Of a DNA stretch of 64,000 nucleotides, positions 16,032 through 25,139 are shown piece after piece. Numbering within the stretch: position 1 is the first letter of the stretch; each line of letters begins with the position of its first letter. The position numbers were made by a program, and so were the translations under genes. The notes beneath the pieces were generated by a model. The model searched no databases, was not told the DNA's origin, and was given only the letters and a program-made list of their open reading frames with translations. Origin of the DNA: Rhodococcus sp040643435 (GTDB taxonomy: Bacteria > Actinomycetota > Actinomycetes > Mycobacteriales > Mycobacteriaceae); NCBI RefSeq assembly GCF_040643435.1, contig NZ_JBEYUH010000010.1, positions 62,001 through 126,000 on the forward strand. Reading direction: 5' to 3'.

Positions 16032-16862
16032 TCATTCGACGCCGAAACGCTCGGCGAATGCCCCGGGGGTCATTCCGACGACTCTGGCGAAATCGCGCAC
16101 GAAGTGCGGTTGGTCGGCGTAGCCGAGCACGGCGGCGACCTCCGACAGCGATGCCGACCGTTCGCGCAGTCGTTCGGCGGCCTCTTGGAGCCGTCGTCGC
16201 TGGATGAGCCACTTCGGGGTCAAACCGATCCGCCGCTGGACGAGACGCTGCAGGGATCGTTCGGTGAGGTCGAATTCGGCTCGGACCTGCTCCACGCGCA
16301 GTACGTCGGAATTGTCCTCGACGAACGCCACCAGCCGGTTGACCAGTCGGCTCTCGTCGCCGATCGGCAGATACGCACGCAGCATCTCGTCGAACGCTTC
16401 GGTCGCCGCGCGATGCGAATCCGGTGAGTGCGGCTTCGGCATCATCGCATCGCGGATCTGCGCGGTCGCACGCGCACCGGCCTCGCCCAGGAGGTCCGTC
16501 AGGTCCACGGCGCGGTCGGTGAACGCCGCGAGCGACCTGCCGCCGGTGAGCAGGGCCCCGGCGGCAGGACTGAGCATGCAGCCGACCGCCCAGCCGTCGC
16601 CGGTGAGTGTGATCGTGGACAGCCCGTGGTCGACGCCGTAGAAGTGGGCATAGTCGTGTGCGACCACCACCTGGCAGACCGGGTAGCGCAGTACGCGCTG
16701 GGGCGCTTCACGGCCGGGGGGCACCGACCAGACAGGAATCCAGTACCGCTGCATCAGCTCGGTGAGGCCCGGAGTGGCGGGGTATCGGTGGATCGTGTGT
16801 GAGGCGTCGTGCGGATCCTTCAGATGAGCCCGCTCGATTCGGTCGCGGCCGTCGGGTTTCAT
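16032..16862 (-). CDS. AraC family transcriptional regulator
   Basis: The 276-residue protein has a variable N-terminal sensor region (about residues 1-160, DUF6597-like) and a C-terminal AraC/XylS DNA-binding domain with two helix-turn-helices: RSLQRLVQRRIGLTPKWLIQ, then LSEVAAVLGYADQPHFVRDFARVVGMTPGAF (residues about 237-270). ATG at 16862 has GAGGT upstream; a TTG just before it is less likely. It is divergent from the DinB-type gene at 16901 with only 38 bp between starts, so it probably controls that gene and itself. Confidence 0.88.
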   Translation of the reverse strand: MKPDGRDRIERAHLKDPHDASHTIHRYPATPGLTELMQRYWIPVWSVPPGREAPQRVLRYPVCQVVVAHDYAHFYGVDHGLSTITLTGDGWAVGCMLSPAAGALLTGGRSLAAFTDRAVDLTDLLGEAGARATAQIRDAMMPKPHSPDSHRAATEAFDEMLRAYLPIGDESRLVNRLVAFVEDNSDVLRVEQVRAEFDLTERSLQRLVQRRIGLTPKWLIQRRRLQEAAERLRERSASLSEVAAVLGYADQPHFVRDFARVVGMTPGAFAERFGVE

Positions 16863-16900
16863 CAATACCTCGCGCTCGGTGTGTCGTCAGAATCGAGCTC

Positions 16901-17458
16901 ATGAATACAACAGCATTGCGATACGCGGAGGCCGAACGACCGCTCACCGAGGTGATCGCGTCTCTGCGCGACACGGATTGGGACGCGCCGTCACCATGTG
17001 AGGGCTGGACGGCGCGCGACGTCCTGACGCACATCATCGACACTCAACGTGAATTCTTCGCCGGTCGTGGTCTCGAGGTGGGCGATCGGCCCGATCCGGT
17101 CCGGCCCGCCGAGGCGTGGAAGGAGCACACGGCGCGTGTCGCCGGGATCCTGGCCGACGACGGGGTCGTTTCCACGGCCTACGAGGGATATTTCGGACCG
17201 ACGACGGTCGGCGAAACCTTCGAACAGTTCTACATCTGGGACATGTTCGTACACCGCTGGGACATCGCGCGAAGTGCGGGTATCGACCTGAAGTTCTCGG
17301 ATGGTGAACTCGATCGGATCGAGGCCGGCGCCGACAGCTTCGGCGACGCGCTCTACATGGACGGCGTGTGTGCGGACGCTCTGGCTGTGGCCGAGGATGC
17401 CGACCGCACGACCCGCGTCCTGGCGAGAATGGGCCGCAACCCAGCCGCAACGGTCTGA
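16901..17458 (+). CDS. TIGR03086-like DinB/MDMPI-fold metal-binding protein
   Basis: The 185-residue protein has the DinB-like helical bundle common to actinobacterial mycothiol-dependent enzymes: PSPCEGWTARDVLTHIIDTQ (first metal His) and FVHRWDIARSAG (second site). It lacks the MDMPI_C domain of the gene at 14736. It likely acts in thiol-dependent detoxification or isomerisation, but no substrate is known. Its 38-bp divergent spacing from the AraC regulator suggests it is that regulator's target. It ends 23 nt before psuG. Confidence 0.75.
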   Translation: MNTTALRYAEAERPLTEVIASLRDTDWDAPSPCEGWTARDVLTHIIDTQREFFAGRGLEVGDRPDPVRPAEAWKEHTARVAGILADDGVVSTAYEGYFGPTTVGETFEQFYIWDMFVHRWDIARSAGIDLKFSDGELDRIEAGADSFGDALYMDGVCADALAVAEDADRTTRVLARMGRNPAATV

Positions 17459-17481
17459 TCACCCGCGTTATCGTCGGTCGT

Positions 17482-18390
17482 ATGAGCGAACCGATCCGCG
17501 TCGCGGACTTCGTGTGCGAGGCGATCGCGGCCGGTCGGCCGGTGGTGGCGCTCGAATCGACCATCTTCACGCACGGGCTGACCCGTCCCCGCAATGTCGA
17601 GGTCGCGCTCGACGCCGAGCAACGCCTGCGCGACTCCGGTGTGGTGCCTGCGACGATCGGCGTCATCGACGGAACCCCCACCGTCGGCCTGTCGGAGCAG
17701 CAGATCCGCATGCTCGCCGCCGAGGACTTCCCGGCCGTGAAGCTCGGCGTTCGCGACCTGCCGGTCGCGGTGGCGAAGAGCCTGCACGGCGGCACGACGG
17801 TGTCGGCGACGGCACTGCTCGCACATCGCGCGGGCATCGGTGTGTTCGCTACCGGTGGTCTCGGCGGAGTGCACCGCGGAGCGGCGTCCACCTTCGATGA
17901 GAGTGCGGATCTTGTCGCGTTGGCGACACTTCCGATCCTGGTGGTGAGTGGAGGCGTGAAGTCGATCCTCGATGTGCCGGCGACCCTCGAACGGCTCGAG
18001 ACGCTCGGGGTGATCGTGGTCGGTTACCGGACGACTCGATTTCCGGGCTTCTACGTACGCGACAGTGGTTGCGTGGTCGACGAGGTCAACTCCGCGGAGC
18101 AGGCCGCGGAGATGGCGCGGGCCCGGGACGGGTTGGGGTTGCGGTCGGCGGTTCTCGTCGCCAATCCGGTGGCTGCCGAGGATCAGATCGATCCGGAACT
18201 GCACGACCGTGTGCTCGCCGAGGCCGAGCGGGCGGCCACGGATGCCGGGATGCGGGGCAAGGCTCTCACGCCGTTCCTGCTCGACCACATGCATCGGGCC
18301 ACCGAGGGGCGCACGCTCGACACGAACGTCTCGGTCTACAGGAGCAACGTCGCTGTCGCCGCCGAGATCGCACATGCGCTGGCGCGCTGA
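17482..18390 (+). CDS. psuG: Pseudouridine-5'-phosphate glycosidase
   Basis: PsuG cleaves pseudouridine 5'-phosphate to uracil and ribose 5-phosphate, salvaging RNA breakdown products. The 302-residue length and motifs are canonical: ALESTIFTHGLTRPRN (active-site Glu), GGTTVSATALLAHRAGI, FATGGLGGVHRGA, SGGVKSILDVPATLE (Schiff-base Lys) and LDTNVSVYRSNV near the C-terminus. The start ATG follows the previous gene by 23 nt. The usual partner kinase PsuK is not adjacent, so the substrate must be phosphorylated elsewhere or arrive as the nucleotide. Confidence 0.93.
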   Translation: MSEPIRVADFVCEAIAAGRPVVALESTIFTHGLTRPRNVEVALDAEQRLRDSGVVPATIGVIDGTPTVGLSEQQIRMLAAEDFPAVKLGVRDLPVAVAKSLHGGTTVSATALLAHRAGIGVFATGGLGGVHRGAASTFDESADLVALATLPILVVSGGVKSILDVPATLERLETLGVIVVGYRTTRFPGFYVRDSGCVVDEVNSAEQAAEMARARDGLGLRSAVLVANPVAAEDQIDPELHDRVLAEAERAATDAGMRGKALTPFLLDHMHRATEGRTLDTNVSVYRSNVAVAAEIAHALAR

Positions 18391-18394
18391 CGTC

Positions 18395-19069
18395 TCACTG
18401 CAGGAGGAAGGCTGCTGTGGAGGCCGGTAGGGGAGTGCCGCGTCGGCGGTAGATCTCTGCGGGGCGTCCCGTGCCTTCCCGCCGCAACTCTCCGGTGGGT
18501 TCCAGCCCGTGCAGCAGATGCCGGCGGAAGGTGTCCTTGGGATAACTGCGTGCGTACAGGGTTTCGTACAGCAGGCGCAGGTCGAGCACGGTGAAACTGT
18601 CACCGAGGAAGTTGCCGGGGTCGACCTCGGCGGCGCATCGGCGGCGCAGATCGTCCACGGCCATCCCGACGATCTCGGAATGGTCGAAGGCGAGGTGTGC
18701 GGTGTCCGTCGTGGGCGCGAGGTGCGCCTCGGCGGGGATCTCCGCGACGGGCACCGCGGCGCCGTGGGCCATGGACAACACCCAGCCGCGATCGTCGCGT
18801 TCGGGGTCGTCGAGCATTGCCAGCTGATGGAAGTCCACGCCGGTGAGCCCGGCCTTGTCGCGAAGGGCGCGCTCGGCGGCATCGGCGAGCCGTTCGCCGG
18901 GATGAAGGAAGGTGCCCGGCAGCGCGTAGCTGCCGTCGGGACGTTCGACGACCAGCACTTTCAGCACCTCGTCGACGGTGAGCACCGCGACGTCCACGGC
19001 CACCGAAGGCCGGGGATAGTCGGTGAGCGACTTTCCGGTCGAGTCGGTCGATGAGCCCATGGTGGACAT
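18395..19069 (-). CDS. nrtR: NrtR-type regulator (Nudix-like sensor plus winged helix)
   Basis: The 224-residue protein joins a Nudix-fold domain (about residues 22-150) to a C-terminal winged-helix region (about 155-224, LHGLEPTGELRREGTGRPAEIYRR). The Nudix box is degenerate: the REUxEExGU core reads RALRDKAGL, so the catalytic glutamates are lost. This is typical of NrtR, which senses ADP-ribose and related nucleotides and represses NAD-linked genes. It is divergent from an ADP-ribosylglycohydrolase across a 52-bp gap holding a strong palindrome. ADP-ribose released through that enzyme's action could therefore be its signal. A plain Nudix hydrolase is less likely given the lost residues. 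Confidence 0.8.
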   Translation of the reverse strand: MSTMGSSTDSTGKSLTDYPRPSVAVDVAVLTVDEVLKVLVVERPDGSYALPGTFLHPGERLADAAERALRDKAGLTGVDFHQLAMLDDPERDDRGWVLSMAHGAAVPVAEIPAEAHLAPTTDTAHLAFDHSEIVGMAVDDLRRRCAAEVDPGNFLGDSFTVLDLRLLYETLYARSYPKDTFRRHLLHGLEPTGELRREGTGRPAEIYRRRGTPLPASTAAFLLQ

Positions 19070-19109
19070 TCAATCATTGATGCGCTAACTTTAGCGCAGC
19101 ATTGATCGA
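19070..19109. promoter_or_regulatory. Palindromic operator between nrtR and the ADP-ribosylglycohydrolase
   Basis: The core GCGCTAA-CT-TTAGCGC (19082-19097) is a perfect 7-bp inverted repeat. It extends to two 19-nt arms (19070-19088 and 19091-19109) that match at 16 of 19 positions. It occupies the centre of the 52-bp divergent gap, so one bound dimer could control both genes. It is the likely NrtR box. Confidence 0.75.
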
Positions 19110-19121
19110 AGAGGGGTTGTC

Positions 19122-20102
19122 ATGGAACCGACCGCAGCACAGCACGACCGGGCCGCCGGTGTCCTGCTCGCCACCGCAGCGGGGGACGCGCTCGGTGCCG
19201 GATACGAATTCACCTATCCGACAGAGGATATGCGTATCGACATGATCGGCGGTGGTCTCGGGCCGTTCGAGCCCGGCGAGTGGACCGACGACACGTCCAT
19301 GGCACTGGCCGTCGCCGAGGTCTCGGCGACGGGGGCGGACATCGGAACGGGCGCGGGTCTCGATGCGGTGGCCGCGCAGTTCCGCCGCTGGTACGCCACG
19401 AATCCGAAGGACATCGGCAACCAGACGAGCGCCGTGCTCCGCGCGGCGGGACCCACCGCCGCCACCATGCAGGCCCGTGCCCGGAGCCTGCCGGGCCGCA
19501 CCGGCGGCAACGGTTCGCTCATGCGCACCGCGCCCGTCGGCCTGGCATATCTCGACGACGCCGAGCGGTGCCTGGCTGCGGCCCACGAGATCAGCAGCCT
19601 CACCCATGCGGACGAACAGGCGTCGGAAGCGTGCCGGTTGTGGTCGTTCGCCATCCGTCACGCCGTCCTCCACGGCACCTTCGACGGTGTGCGGCTCGCC
19701 TTGCCCCACCTGCCGCGACCCGCCGCGCAGCGGTGGACGGCACTGCTGGACGAGGCCGAGACCGCGACGAACCCGCGAGTGTTCGACAACAACGGCTGGG
19801 TCGTCCACGCCTTGCAAGCCGCGTGGTGGGCGATCACGCACGCACGTGCGGACGGACCGGGACACCTGCCGGAGGCGCTCGAACTCGCGGTGCGGGCCGG
19901 CAACGACACCGACACCGTCGCCGCGATCGCCGGAGGGTTGCTCGGCGCTCGGTGGGGTGCGTCCGCGGTGCCGGAGCGGTGGCGTCGCATGCTGCACGGA
20001 TGGCCGGGCTACCGAGCCGACGACCTCGAGCGCCTCGGCCTTCGTACAGCCTGGGGAGGAGTGGACCACCGCGAGCGGATACTGCCGATCGGCGAAGCGT
20101 GA
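19122..20102 (+). CDS. ADP-ribosylglycohydrolase family protein (DraG-like)
   Basis: The 326-residue hydrolase is expected to remove ADP-ribose from proteins, nucleic acids or small molecules in the cytoplasm. The two magnesium-binding clusters are intact: EWTDDTSMAL (residues about 49-58) and GNDTDTVAAIAGGLLGARWG (about 265-284). GAGGGG lies 6 nt before the ATG. The divergent NrtR-type regulator, whose family binds ADP-ribose, suggests a feedback loop. It belongs to the ADPRG superfamily, but the exact target (arginine, serine, or DNA) cannot be told. Confidence 0.88.
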   Translation: MEPTAAQHDRAAGVLLATAAGDALGAGYEFTYPTEDMRIDMIGGGLGPFEPGEWTDDTSMALAVAEVSATGADIGTGAGLDAVAAQFRRWYATNPKDIGNQTSAVLRAAGPTAATMQARARSLPGRTGGNGSLMRTAPVGLAYLDDAERCLAAAHEISSLTHADEQASEACRLWSFAIRHAVLHGTFDGVRLALPHLPRPAAQRWTALLDEAETATNPRVFDNNGWVVHALQAAWWAITHARADGPGHLPEALELAVRAGNDTDTVAAIAGGLLGARWGASAVPERWRRMLHGWPGYRADDLERLGLRTAWGGVDHRERILPIGEA

Positions 20103-20192
20103 GACACCGCGCCATCGCGCGGGTGCGTCCGTCCGGGCCCACGATGCGGTAGACACGACCTCGAAGGCCGGACACTCGAGGAGGGATCGGAC

Positions 20193-21353
20193 GTGGCTGC
20201 TTCCATCGCACTTCCACGCATCATTCGCGTCGGCGGGGGTTCCGTCGACGACATCGGTGAGGTGGTGGCCGGACTCGGACTCACGCGACCTCTCGTGGTG
20301 ACCGACCGGTTCCTCGTCGGAACCGGGGCGGTGGACCGGATGGTCGCCCGCCTCGAGGCCGCGGGTCTGCACCCCGCGGTCTTCGCCGAGACCGTTCCCG
20401 ATCCCACGACCGCCTCACTCGAAGCCGGGGTCGTTGCGGTCACCGAGCACAAGGCCGACTGCGTGATCGGCTTCGGCGGGGGCAGCCCGATGGACACTGC
20501 GAAAGCACTCGGATTGCTGGCGCTCCAGGGCGGGAGCATGAGCGACTACAAGGCACCTCGCAACAACACCGGGCCGGCACTGCCGGTGATCGCCGTGCCG
20601 ACCACTGCAGGGAGCGGCTCGGAGGCAACACAGTTCACCGTCATCAGCGACAGTGACACCGACGAGAAGATGCTGTGTCCCGGCCTCGCCTTCCTGCCGG
20701 TGGCGGCGATCGTGGACTACCGGCTCACCGTGACGATGCCCCCGCGCCTGACCGCCGACACCGGCGTGGATGCGCTCACCCACGCGATCGAGGCCTACGT
20801 CAGCAGGAAGGCGAACCAGTTCTCCGACAGCCTCGCCCTGGTCGCCATCGGCACCATCGGGCGGGTGCTCCGGCGTGTCTACGCGAACGGGCAGGATCTC
20901 GAAGCGCGTGAGCAGATGATGCTCGCCGCGACGCAGGCGGGGATCGCATTCTCCAATTCGAGCGTCGCGCTCGTCCACGGCATGAGCAGGCCCATCGGGG
21001 CGCACTTCCACGTCGCGCACGGATTGTCGAACGCGATGCTCTTCCCGGCGGTCACCGAATTCTCGGTGGGTGCGGCCGAAGCCCGCTATGCGGACTGCGC
21101 GCGGGCGCTCGGTGCGACCACCGCCGGTGCGTCGGACGCGACGGCTTCCGCGGACCTGGTCGCCGCGCTGGCCGAACTGTGCCGTGACGTGGAAGTGCCG
21201 ACACCGAAGTCGTACGGGATCGACAAGCGGACGTGGGAAGAACGGATCCCGATCATGGCAGAGCAGGCACTGGCCTCGGGATCACCGAACAACAATCCGA
21301 GGATTCCCACCAGCGACGAGATCCGCGAACTCTACGGCCGGATCTACGGCTGA
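20193..21353 (+). CDS. Iron-containing alcohol dehydrogenase (group III)
   Basis: This 386-residue cytoplasmic dehydrogenase probably oxidises or reduces short alcohols and aldehydes with NAD(P). The N-terminal Rossmann-like domain has the cofactor loop GFGGGSPMDTAKA (about residues 94-106) and AVPTTAGSGSEAT. The C-terminal all-helical domain carries the metal ligands in DTGVDALTHAIEAYVS and HGMSRPIGAHFHVAHG. Length is normal. A strong GAGGAGGG lies 8 nt before the GTG start. It follows the ADP-ribosylglycohydrolase by 90 bp on the same strand, but no functional tie is evident. Confidence 0.9.
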   Translation: MAASIALPRIIRVGGGSVDDIGEVVAGLGLTRPLVVTDRFLVGTGAVDRMVARLEAAGLHPAVFAETVPDPTTASLEAGVVAVTEHKADCVIGFGGGSPMDTAKALGLLALQGGSMSDYKAPRNNTGPALPVIAVPTTAGSGSEATQFTVISDSDTDEKMLCPGLAFLPVAAIVDYRLTVTMPPRLTADTGVDALTHAIEAYVSRKANQFSDSLALVAIGTIGRVLRRVYANGQDLEAREQMMLAATQAGIAFSNSSVALVHGMSRPIGAHFHVAHGLSNAMLFPAVTEFSVGAAEARYADCARALGATTAGASDATASADLVAALAELCRDVEVPTPKSYGIDKRTWEERIPIMAEQALASGSPNNNPRIPTSDEIRELYGRIYG

Positions 21354-21360
21354 AGACGGT

Positions 21361-21555
21361 TCATTCGGGAGCCTGATCGTCGGGCTCGACCTTCTCGGTT
21401 CTCACCCGATCCGAGACATTGCCGGGGGCACCCTCCTGCTCACGTTCGTTCTCGACCTTCTGTTCGAGCTTGTCGACGATGTTCTTGATCTTCTGACCCG
21501 TGAGATCGTCGTTGTCCTCAGGGCGACCCGAGCCGTGCTTGGGGGCGTTGTCCAT
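21361..21555 (-). CDS. Small acidic hydrophilic protein, 64 residues
   Basis: I cannot assign a family. The product (start MDNAPKHGSGRPEDNDDLTG) is rich in Asp, Glu, Lys and Gln, has a short possible amphipathic helix (KIKNIVDKLEQKVENE) and no hydrophobic core, so it may be largely disordered or a stress protein. An AAGGA sits upstream of the ATG at a long spacing. It ends 7 bp from the convergent dehydrogenase. Low complexity lowers confidence, but codon bias is genuine. Confidence 0.5.
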   Translation of the reverse strand: MDNAPKHGSGRPEDNDDLTGQKIKNIVDKLEQKVENEREQEGAPGNVSDRVRTEKVEPDDQAPE

Positions 21556-21747
21556 CGACGTTCGTCCTTCGTTCGTAGGTGCAGGGGAGCGGTACCCGTG
21601 GCCCGGAGCGATCAAACGGCGGCAGCATCGCTATCGGACGTCATCTCCGACCACAACGGTTCTGTTCACGCCGGTCGCGACTCTGTACGAAGCCGGTGAC
21701 CGCGCGCGATCATCGAGGAGGTATGTCCGACGAGGAAAGGGACGAAG

Positions 21748-22245
21748 TTGACCGTCACCGATGAATTCCTGACGAACAACGAGGTGTATGCGGCCGGCTT
21801 CTCCGGGCCCTTGCCGCTGCCTCCCAGCAGACACATCGCGATCGTGGCCTGCATGGATGCCCGGCTCGACGTGTACCGGGCGCTCGGGATCGAGGAGGGC
21901 CAGGCACACGTGATCAGGAACGCCGGTGGGGCGGTGAGCGACGATGTGATCCGCTCGCTCACGATCAGCCAGCGACTGCTCGGCACTACCGAGATCGTGC
22001 TGATCCACCACACCGACTGCGGGATGCTGACGTTCACCGACGACGAGTTCACCCGCGCAGTGCAGGACGACACCGGTATCCGCCCGTCCTGGGCGCCGGA
22101 GTCCTTCCGTGATGTGCACGAGGACGTACGCCAGTCGCTGCGGCGTATCGAGACGAGTCCGTTCGTCACGAAGACCACCTCACTGCGCGGCTTCGTCTTC
22201 GACGTGGCCACCGGCAGGCTCGAGGAGGTCGGGCGCGGCGCCTAG
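21748..22245 (+). CDS. Beta-carbonic anhydrase
   Basis: The 165-residue enzyme interconverts CO2 and bicarbonate. The zinc ligands are in CMDARLD (Cys and Asp-Arg dyad, about residues 35-40) and HHTDCGML (His and Cys, about 87-94). RNAGG and the compact length are typical of the Rv1284-like subgroup. The start is a TTG preceded by GAGGAAAGG; no ATG exists before the conserved region. It sits alone between a small hypothetical and a PIG-L gene. Confidence 0.9.
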   Translation: MTVTDEFLTNNEVYAAGFSGPLPLPPSRHIAIVACMDARLDVYRALGIEEGQAHVIRNAGGAVSDDVIRSLTISQRLLGTTEIVLIHHTDCGMLTFTDDEFTRAVQDDTGIRPSWAPESFRDVHEDVRQSLRRIETSPFVTKTTSLRGFVFDVATGRLEEVGRGA

Positions 22246-22257
22246 TTTCTGCTTCGC

Positions 22258-23046
22258 TCACCCGGTGACAGGGTGGAGCGGAAGTGCGGTCTCCTGCAGG
22301 CCGGGTGGAAGACCGCGCCGGCGGAACCATTCGGTGCCGAACACGGCCCGCATCTGTTCTTCCGGCATGTTCAGCATCGGCCCGAAATCACCGATCTGCG
22401 ACTCGTAACCGAGCATCGCCGCCCGTTTGGCCTCCATGCTCTCCGCCACGTCCACCGCGGTGGTCAGTTCCGACTCGGGCAGACCGAAGGTGTCGAGGTC
22501 GGGTGGACGAACGTCGTCCGGCGTCTGCGGCAGTGTCGCGAGCAGCCGCATCAGATGGTCCCGATTCGTGGTGGCTTCGTAGACGGCGTCGTGCCCGGTC
22601 GACCGTTCGGCGTGCACTCCGGCGCGGTGGACCTGGATATGGTCGGGGTGGCCGTAGCCGCCGTGCGCGTCGTAGATCGTGACGACGTCGGCGCCTTCCT
22701 GCTCGATCACCGCAGCCAACCGCGCTCCCACCTCGTCCGGAGCGGCATTGGCGAAGGCGGCCGGATCCTGGTTACCGGACGTGCCTGCCATCCCCGAGTC
22801 GCGGTAGCCCAGGGATACCACCCTCGACACGCCCAGCACGTACGCAGAATGTTCGAGTTCTCTCGCGCGTCGTGCGGCCAGCGATTCACCGGGGGCGAGC
22901 AAGCCGTCGGGACATTCGCCGCGTGCACCGTCGGTGGCGACGACGAGTACGACACGATGACCGGCATCGGCGGCGCGGCGCATCACGCCGCCCGTGAGGA
23001 TCACCTCGTCGTCGGGATGCGCGTGGAAGCACAGGAGAACACTCAT
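22258..23046 (-). CDS. PIG-L family deacetylase (mycothiol conjugate amidase-like)
   Basis: The 262-residue zinc amidase has the family signature AHPDDE (residues 9-14) and the third ligand in GHPDHIQVHRAG (about 145-156). In actinobacteria this family includes MshB and Mca, which deacetylate mycothiol precursors or cleave mycothiol conjugates. The product is shorter and more divergent than either, so a precise substrate cannot be given. It follows the EF-G2 gene by 50 bp on the same strand and is convergent with the carbonic anhydrase. Confidence 0.8.
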   Translation of the reverse strand: MSVLLCFHAHPDDEVILTGGVMRRAADAGHRVVLVVATDGARGECPDGLLAPGESLAARRARELEHSAYVLGVSRVVSLGYRDSGMAGTSGNQDPAAFANAAPDEVGARLAAVIEQEGADVVTIYDAHGGYGHPDHIQVHRAGVHAERSTGHDAVYEATTNRDHLMRLLATLPQTPDDVRPPDLDTFGLPESELTTAVDVAESMEAKRAAMLGYESQIGDFGPMLNMPEEQMRAVFGTEWFRRRGLPPGLQETALPLHPVTG

Positions 23047-23096
23047 GAGGATGAATGCTCACACAGTGCTCGTAACGTGCAGGCTCGCACCGCGGG

Positions 23097-25139
23097 TCAG
23101 ACCGTGTCCCCGTACTTGGAGGCGAGGGCGTCGGGCATCGGCTCGTGGCGGAGATAACCGCGGGCGAAATCGGCGGTGCCCTGCGTGATCGCACGCAGTT
23201 CCACCGGATAACGGCCGAGTTCGAGTTCGGGTACTTCCGCGCGCAGCAGTGCGATTCCCGGTTCCGGCGATTCGGTGCCGAGTACCCGGCCACGCCGGGC
23301 GGACAGATCACCCAGAACGGCTCCCAGGAACTCCTCGGGCACGATTATCCGTACGGCGGCGACCGGTTCGAGGACACGAACGGTGCTGTGCGAGGCCGCA
23401 TCCCGGAGGGCGAGGCCCGCCGCGGCCTGGAATGCGGCATCGGACGAATCCACCGAGTGCGCTTTGCCGTCCACCAGGGTGACCTGCACGTCCACCAGCG
23501 GATATCCGGTCGTCACACCCTTCTCTGCCTGCGCGTACACACCCTTCTCGACCGACGGGATGAACTGACGTGGCACGGCGCCGCCGACCACCCGTTCGGC
23601 GAAGACGACTCCGCTGCCCACCGGTAGCGGCTCCACCTCGATGTCGACCACGGCGTACTGACCGTGCCCGCCCGACTGCTTGACGAGCCGGCCGTGTCCT
23701 TTCGCCGGGGCGGCGAAGGTCTCCCGCAACGGCACGCGATGTTCGACAGGATCCACCTGCACCCCGTGCCGATTGCGCAGCCGTTCGAGGACCAGTTCCG
23801 CGTGGGCTTCGCCCGTGCACCACAACACGAGCTGGTGCGTGTCGGGATTCTGTTCGACCCGTAGCGCCGGATCCTCGGCGGCGAGTCGCGACAGGGCCTG
23901 CGACAGCTTGTCGTCGTCGGTGCGTGTGTGTGCTTCGATCGCGACGGGAAGCAACGGTGTCGGTGTCGGCCACCGGTCGAGCGAGACCGGCTCGTCGGGA
24001 TCGTGCAGCACGTCTCCGGGTTGTGCCGTCGCGAGTTTCCCGATGGAGACGATATCGCCGGCGACGGCCTCACCGACCGGGCGTTGCTGTCTGCCGAACG
24101 GGCTCGTCAATGCAGGAATGCGTTCGCGACTGTCGTGGTCGCCGTCGGCCAGGGCCACGACGGTGTCTGGGCGCAGCGTGCCGGAATACACACGCACCAG
24201 GCTGATCCGGCCCACATAGGAGTCGCCGGCCACGCGCACGACCTGCGCGGCGAGCGGCCCTTCCGGATCGCACGGTGGCGCTCCCCGCCGGCGATGCGTC
24301 GGTGCCGGGAAGCCGGTGGTGATCAGTTCGAGCAGTTCGACGGCGCCGATCCCGGTCTCGTCTGCGGGCAACGCCGGGTGCAGAGCGCAGGCGAGGATCT
24401 CGCGGGTGAGCCCTTCCTGCAAAGAGTCCGTATCGAGCTGTTCCCCCGCGATGAACCGCTCCATGAGTGTGTCGTCCTGGCCGGAGATCGCTTCGACGAG
24501 ACTCTCGCGTGCTTCGGCCGAGACCGGGCACGGGCCGGGTTCGCCGAAGTGGCGGCCCGTCAGCAGACCCATCGAACCGATCGGGCGGTCGCCGTCGTAG
24601 ACGGGATAGAACAGCGCGCGCAGTGTGTCGGGACCCAGGCCGAATGCATCGTGACACGCTTCGAGCATCTCCTCGTAGCTGTGCCGCGCGATGTCGAGCT
24701 TGTTCACGACGATCGCCCGGGGGATCTTCTCCTCGTCGCACTCGCGCCACAGCGCGCGGGTGGCCGCGGTGATCGGATCGGTCGCGCTCACCACGAAGAT
24801 CGCGGCGTCGGCGGCATGCAACCCGGCGCGGACCTCGGCGTCGAAGTCGGGATGGCCGGGTGTGTCGATCAGGTTGACCTTGATGCCGTTCCATTCGAGG
24901 GGCACGACGGCGAGCTGCACAGACCTGCGATGCCGCTGTTCGATCTCCTCGTAGTCGGACACAGTGGTCCCCTCGGCGACCTTGCCCGCCCGCCCGACCG
25001 TGCCGGCGGCTGTGGCGAGTGACTCGGTCAGCGTGGTCTTACCGGAACCGCTTGCCCCGACCAGGGCGACATTGCGGATCCGGTCGGGACTGTCTGCGGT
25101 GGGGGCCTGCCTGCTTCGTGCTGCGCTGCGATCGGGCAT
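23097..25139 (-). CDS. fusA2: Elongation factor G-like protein EF-G2
   Basis: The 680-residue translational GTPase is a second EF-G as found in mycobacteria (FusA2, Rv0120c). The G domain has P-loop GASGSGKT (28-35), DTPGHPDF (G3) and NKLD (G4), followed by domains II to V; SGGHGQYAVVDIEVEP lies in domain IV. It is unlikely to be the main translocase, because actinobacterial fusA sits in the str operon. Its role is poorly known. ATG at 25139 is preceded by GAGGAG at good spacing; the frame runs to 25274 without similarity. Confidence 0.88.
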   Translation of the reverse strand: MPDRSAARSRQAPTADSPDRIRNVALVGASGSGKTTLTESLATAAGTVGRAGKVAEGTTVSDYEEIEQRHRRSVQLAVVPLEWNGIKVNLIDTPGHPDFDAEVRAGLHAADAAIFVVSATDPITAATRALWRECDEEKIPRAIVVNKLDIARHSYEEMLEACHDAFGLGPDTLRALFYPVYDGDRPIGSMGLLTGRHFGEPGPCPVSAEARESLVEAISGQDDTLMERFIAGEQLDTDSLQEGLTREILACALHPALPADETGIGAVELLELITTGFPAPTHRRRGAPPCDPEGPLAAQVVRVAGDSYVGRISLVRVYSGTLRPDTVVALADGDHDSRERIPALTSPFGRQQRPVGEAVAGDIVSIGKLATAQPGDVLHDPDEPVSLDRWPTPTPLLPVAIEAHTRTDDDKLSQALSRLAAEDPALRVEQNPDTHQLVLWCTGEAHAELVLERLRNRHGVQVDPVEHRVPLRETFAAPAKGHGRLVKQSGGHGQYAVVDIEVEPLPVGSGVVFAERVVGGAVPRQFIPSVEKGVYAQAEKGVTTGYPLVDVQVTLVDGKAHSVDSSDAAFQAAAGLALRDAASHSTVRVLEPVAAVRIIVPEEFLGAVLGDLSARRGRVLGTESPEPGIALLRAEVPELELGRYPVELRAITQGTADFARGYLRHEPMPDALASKYGDTV

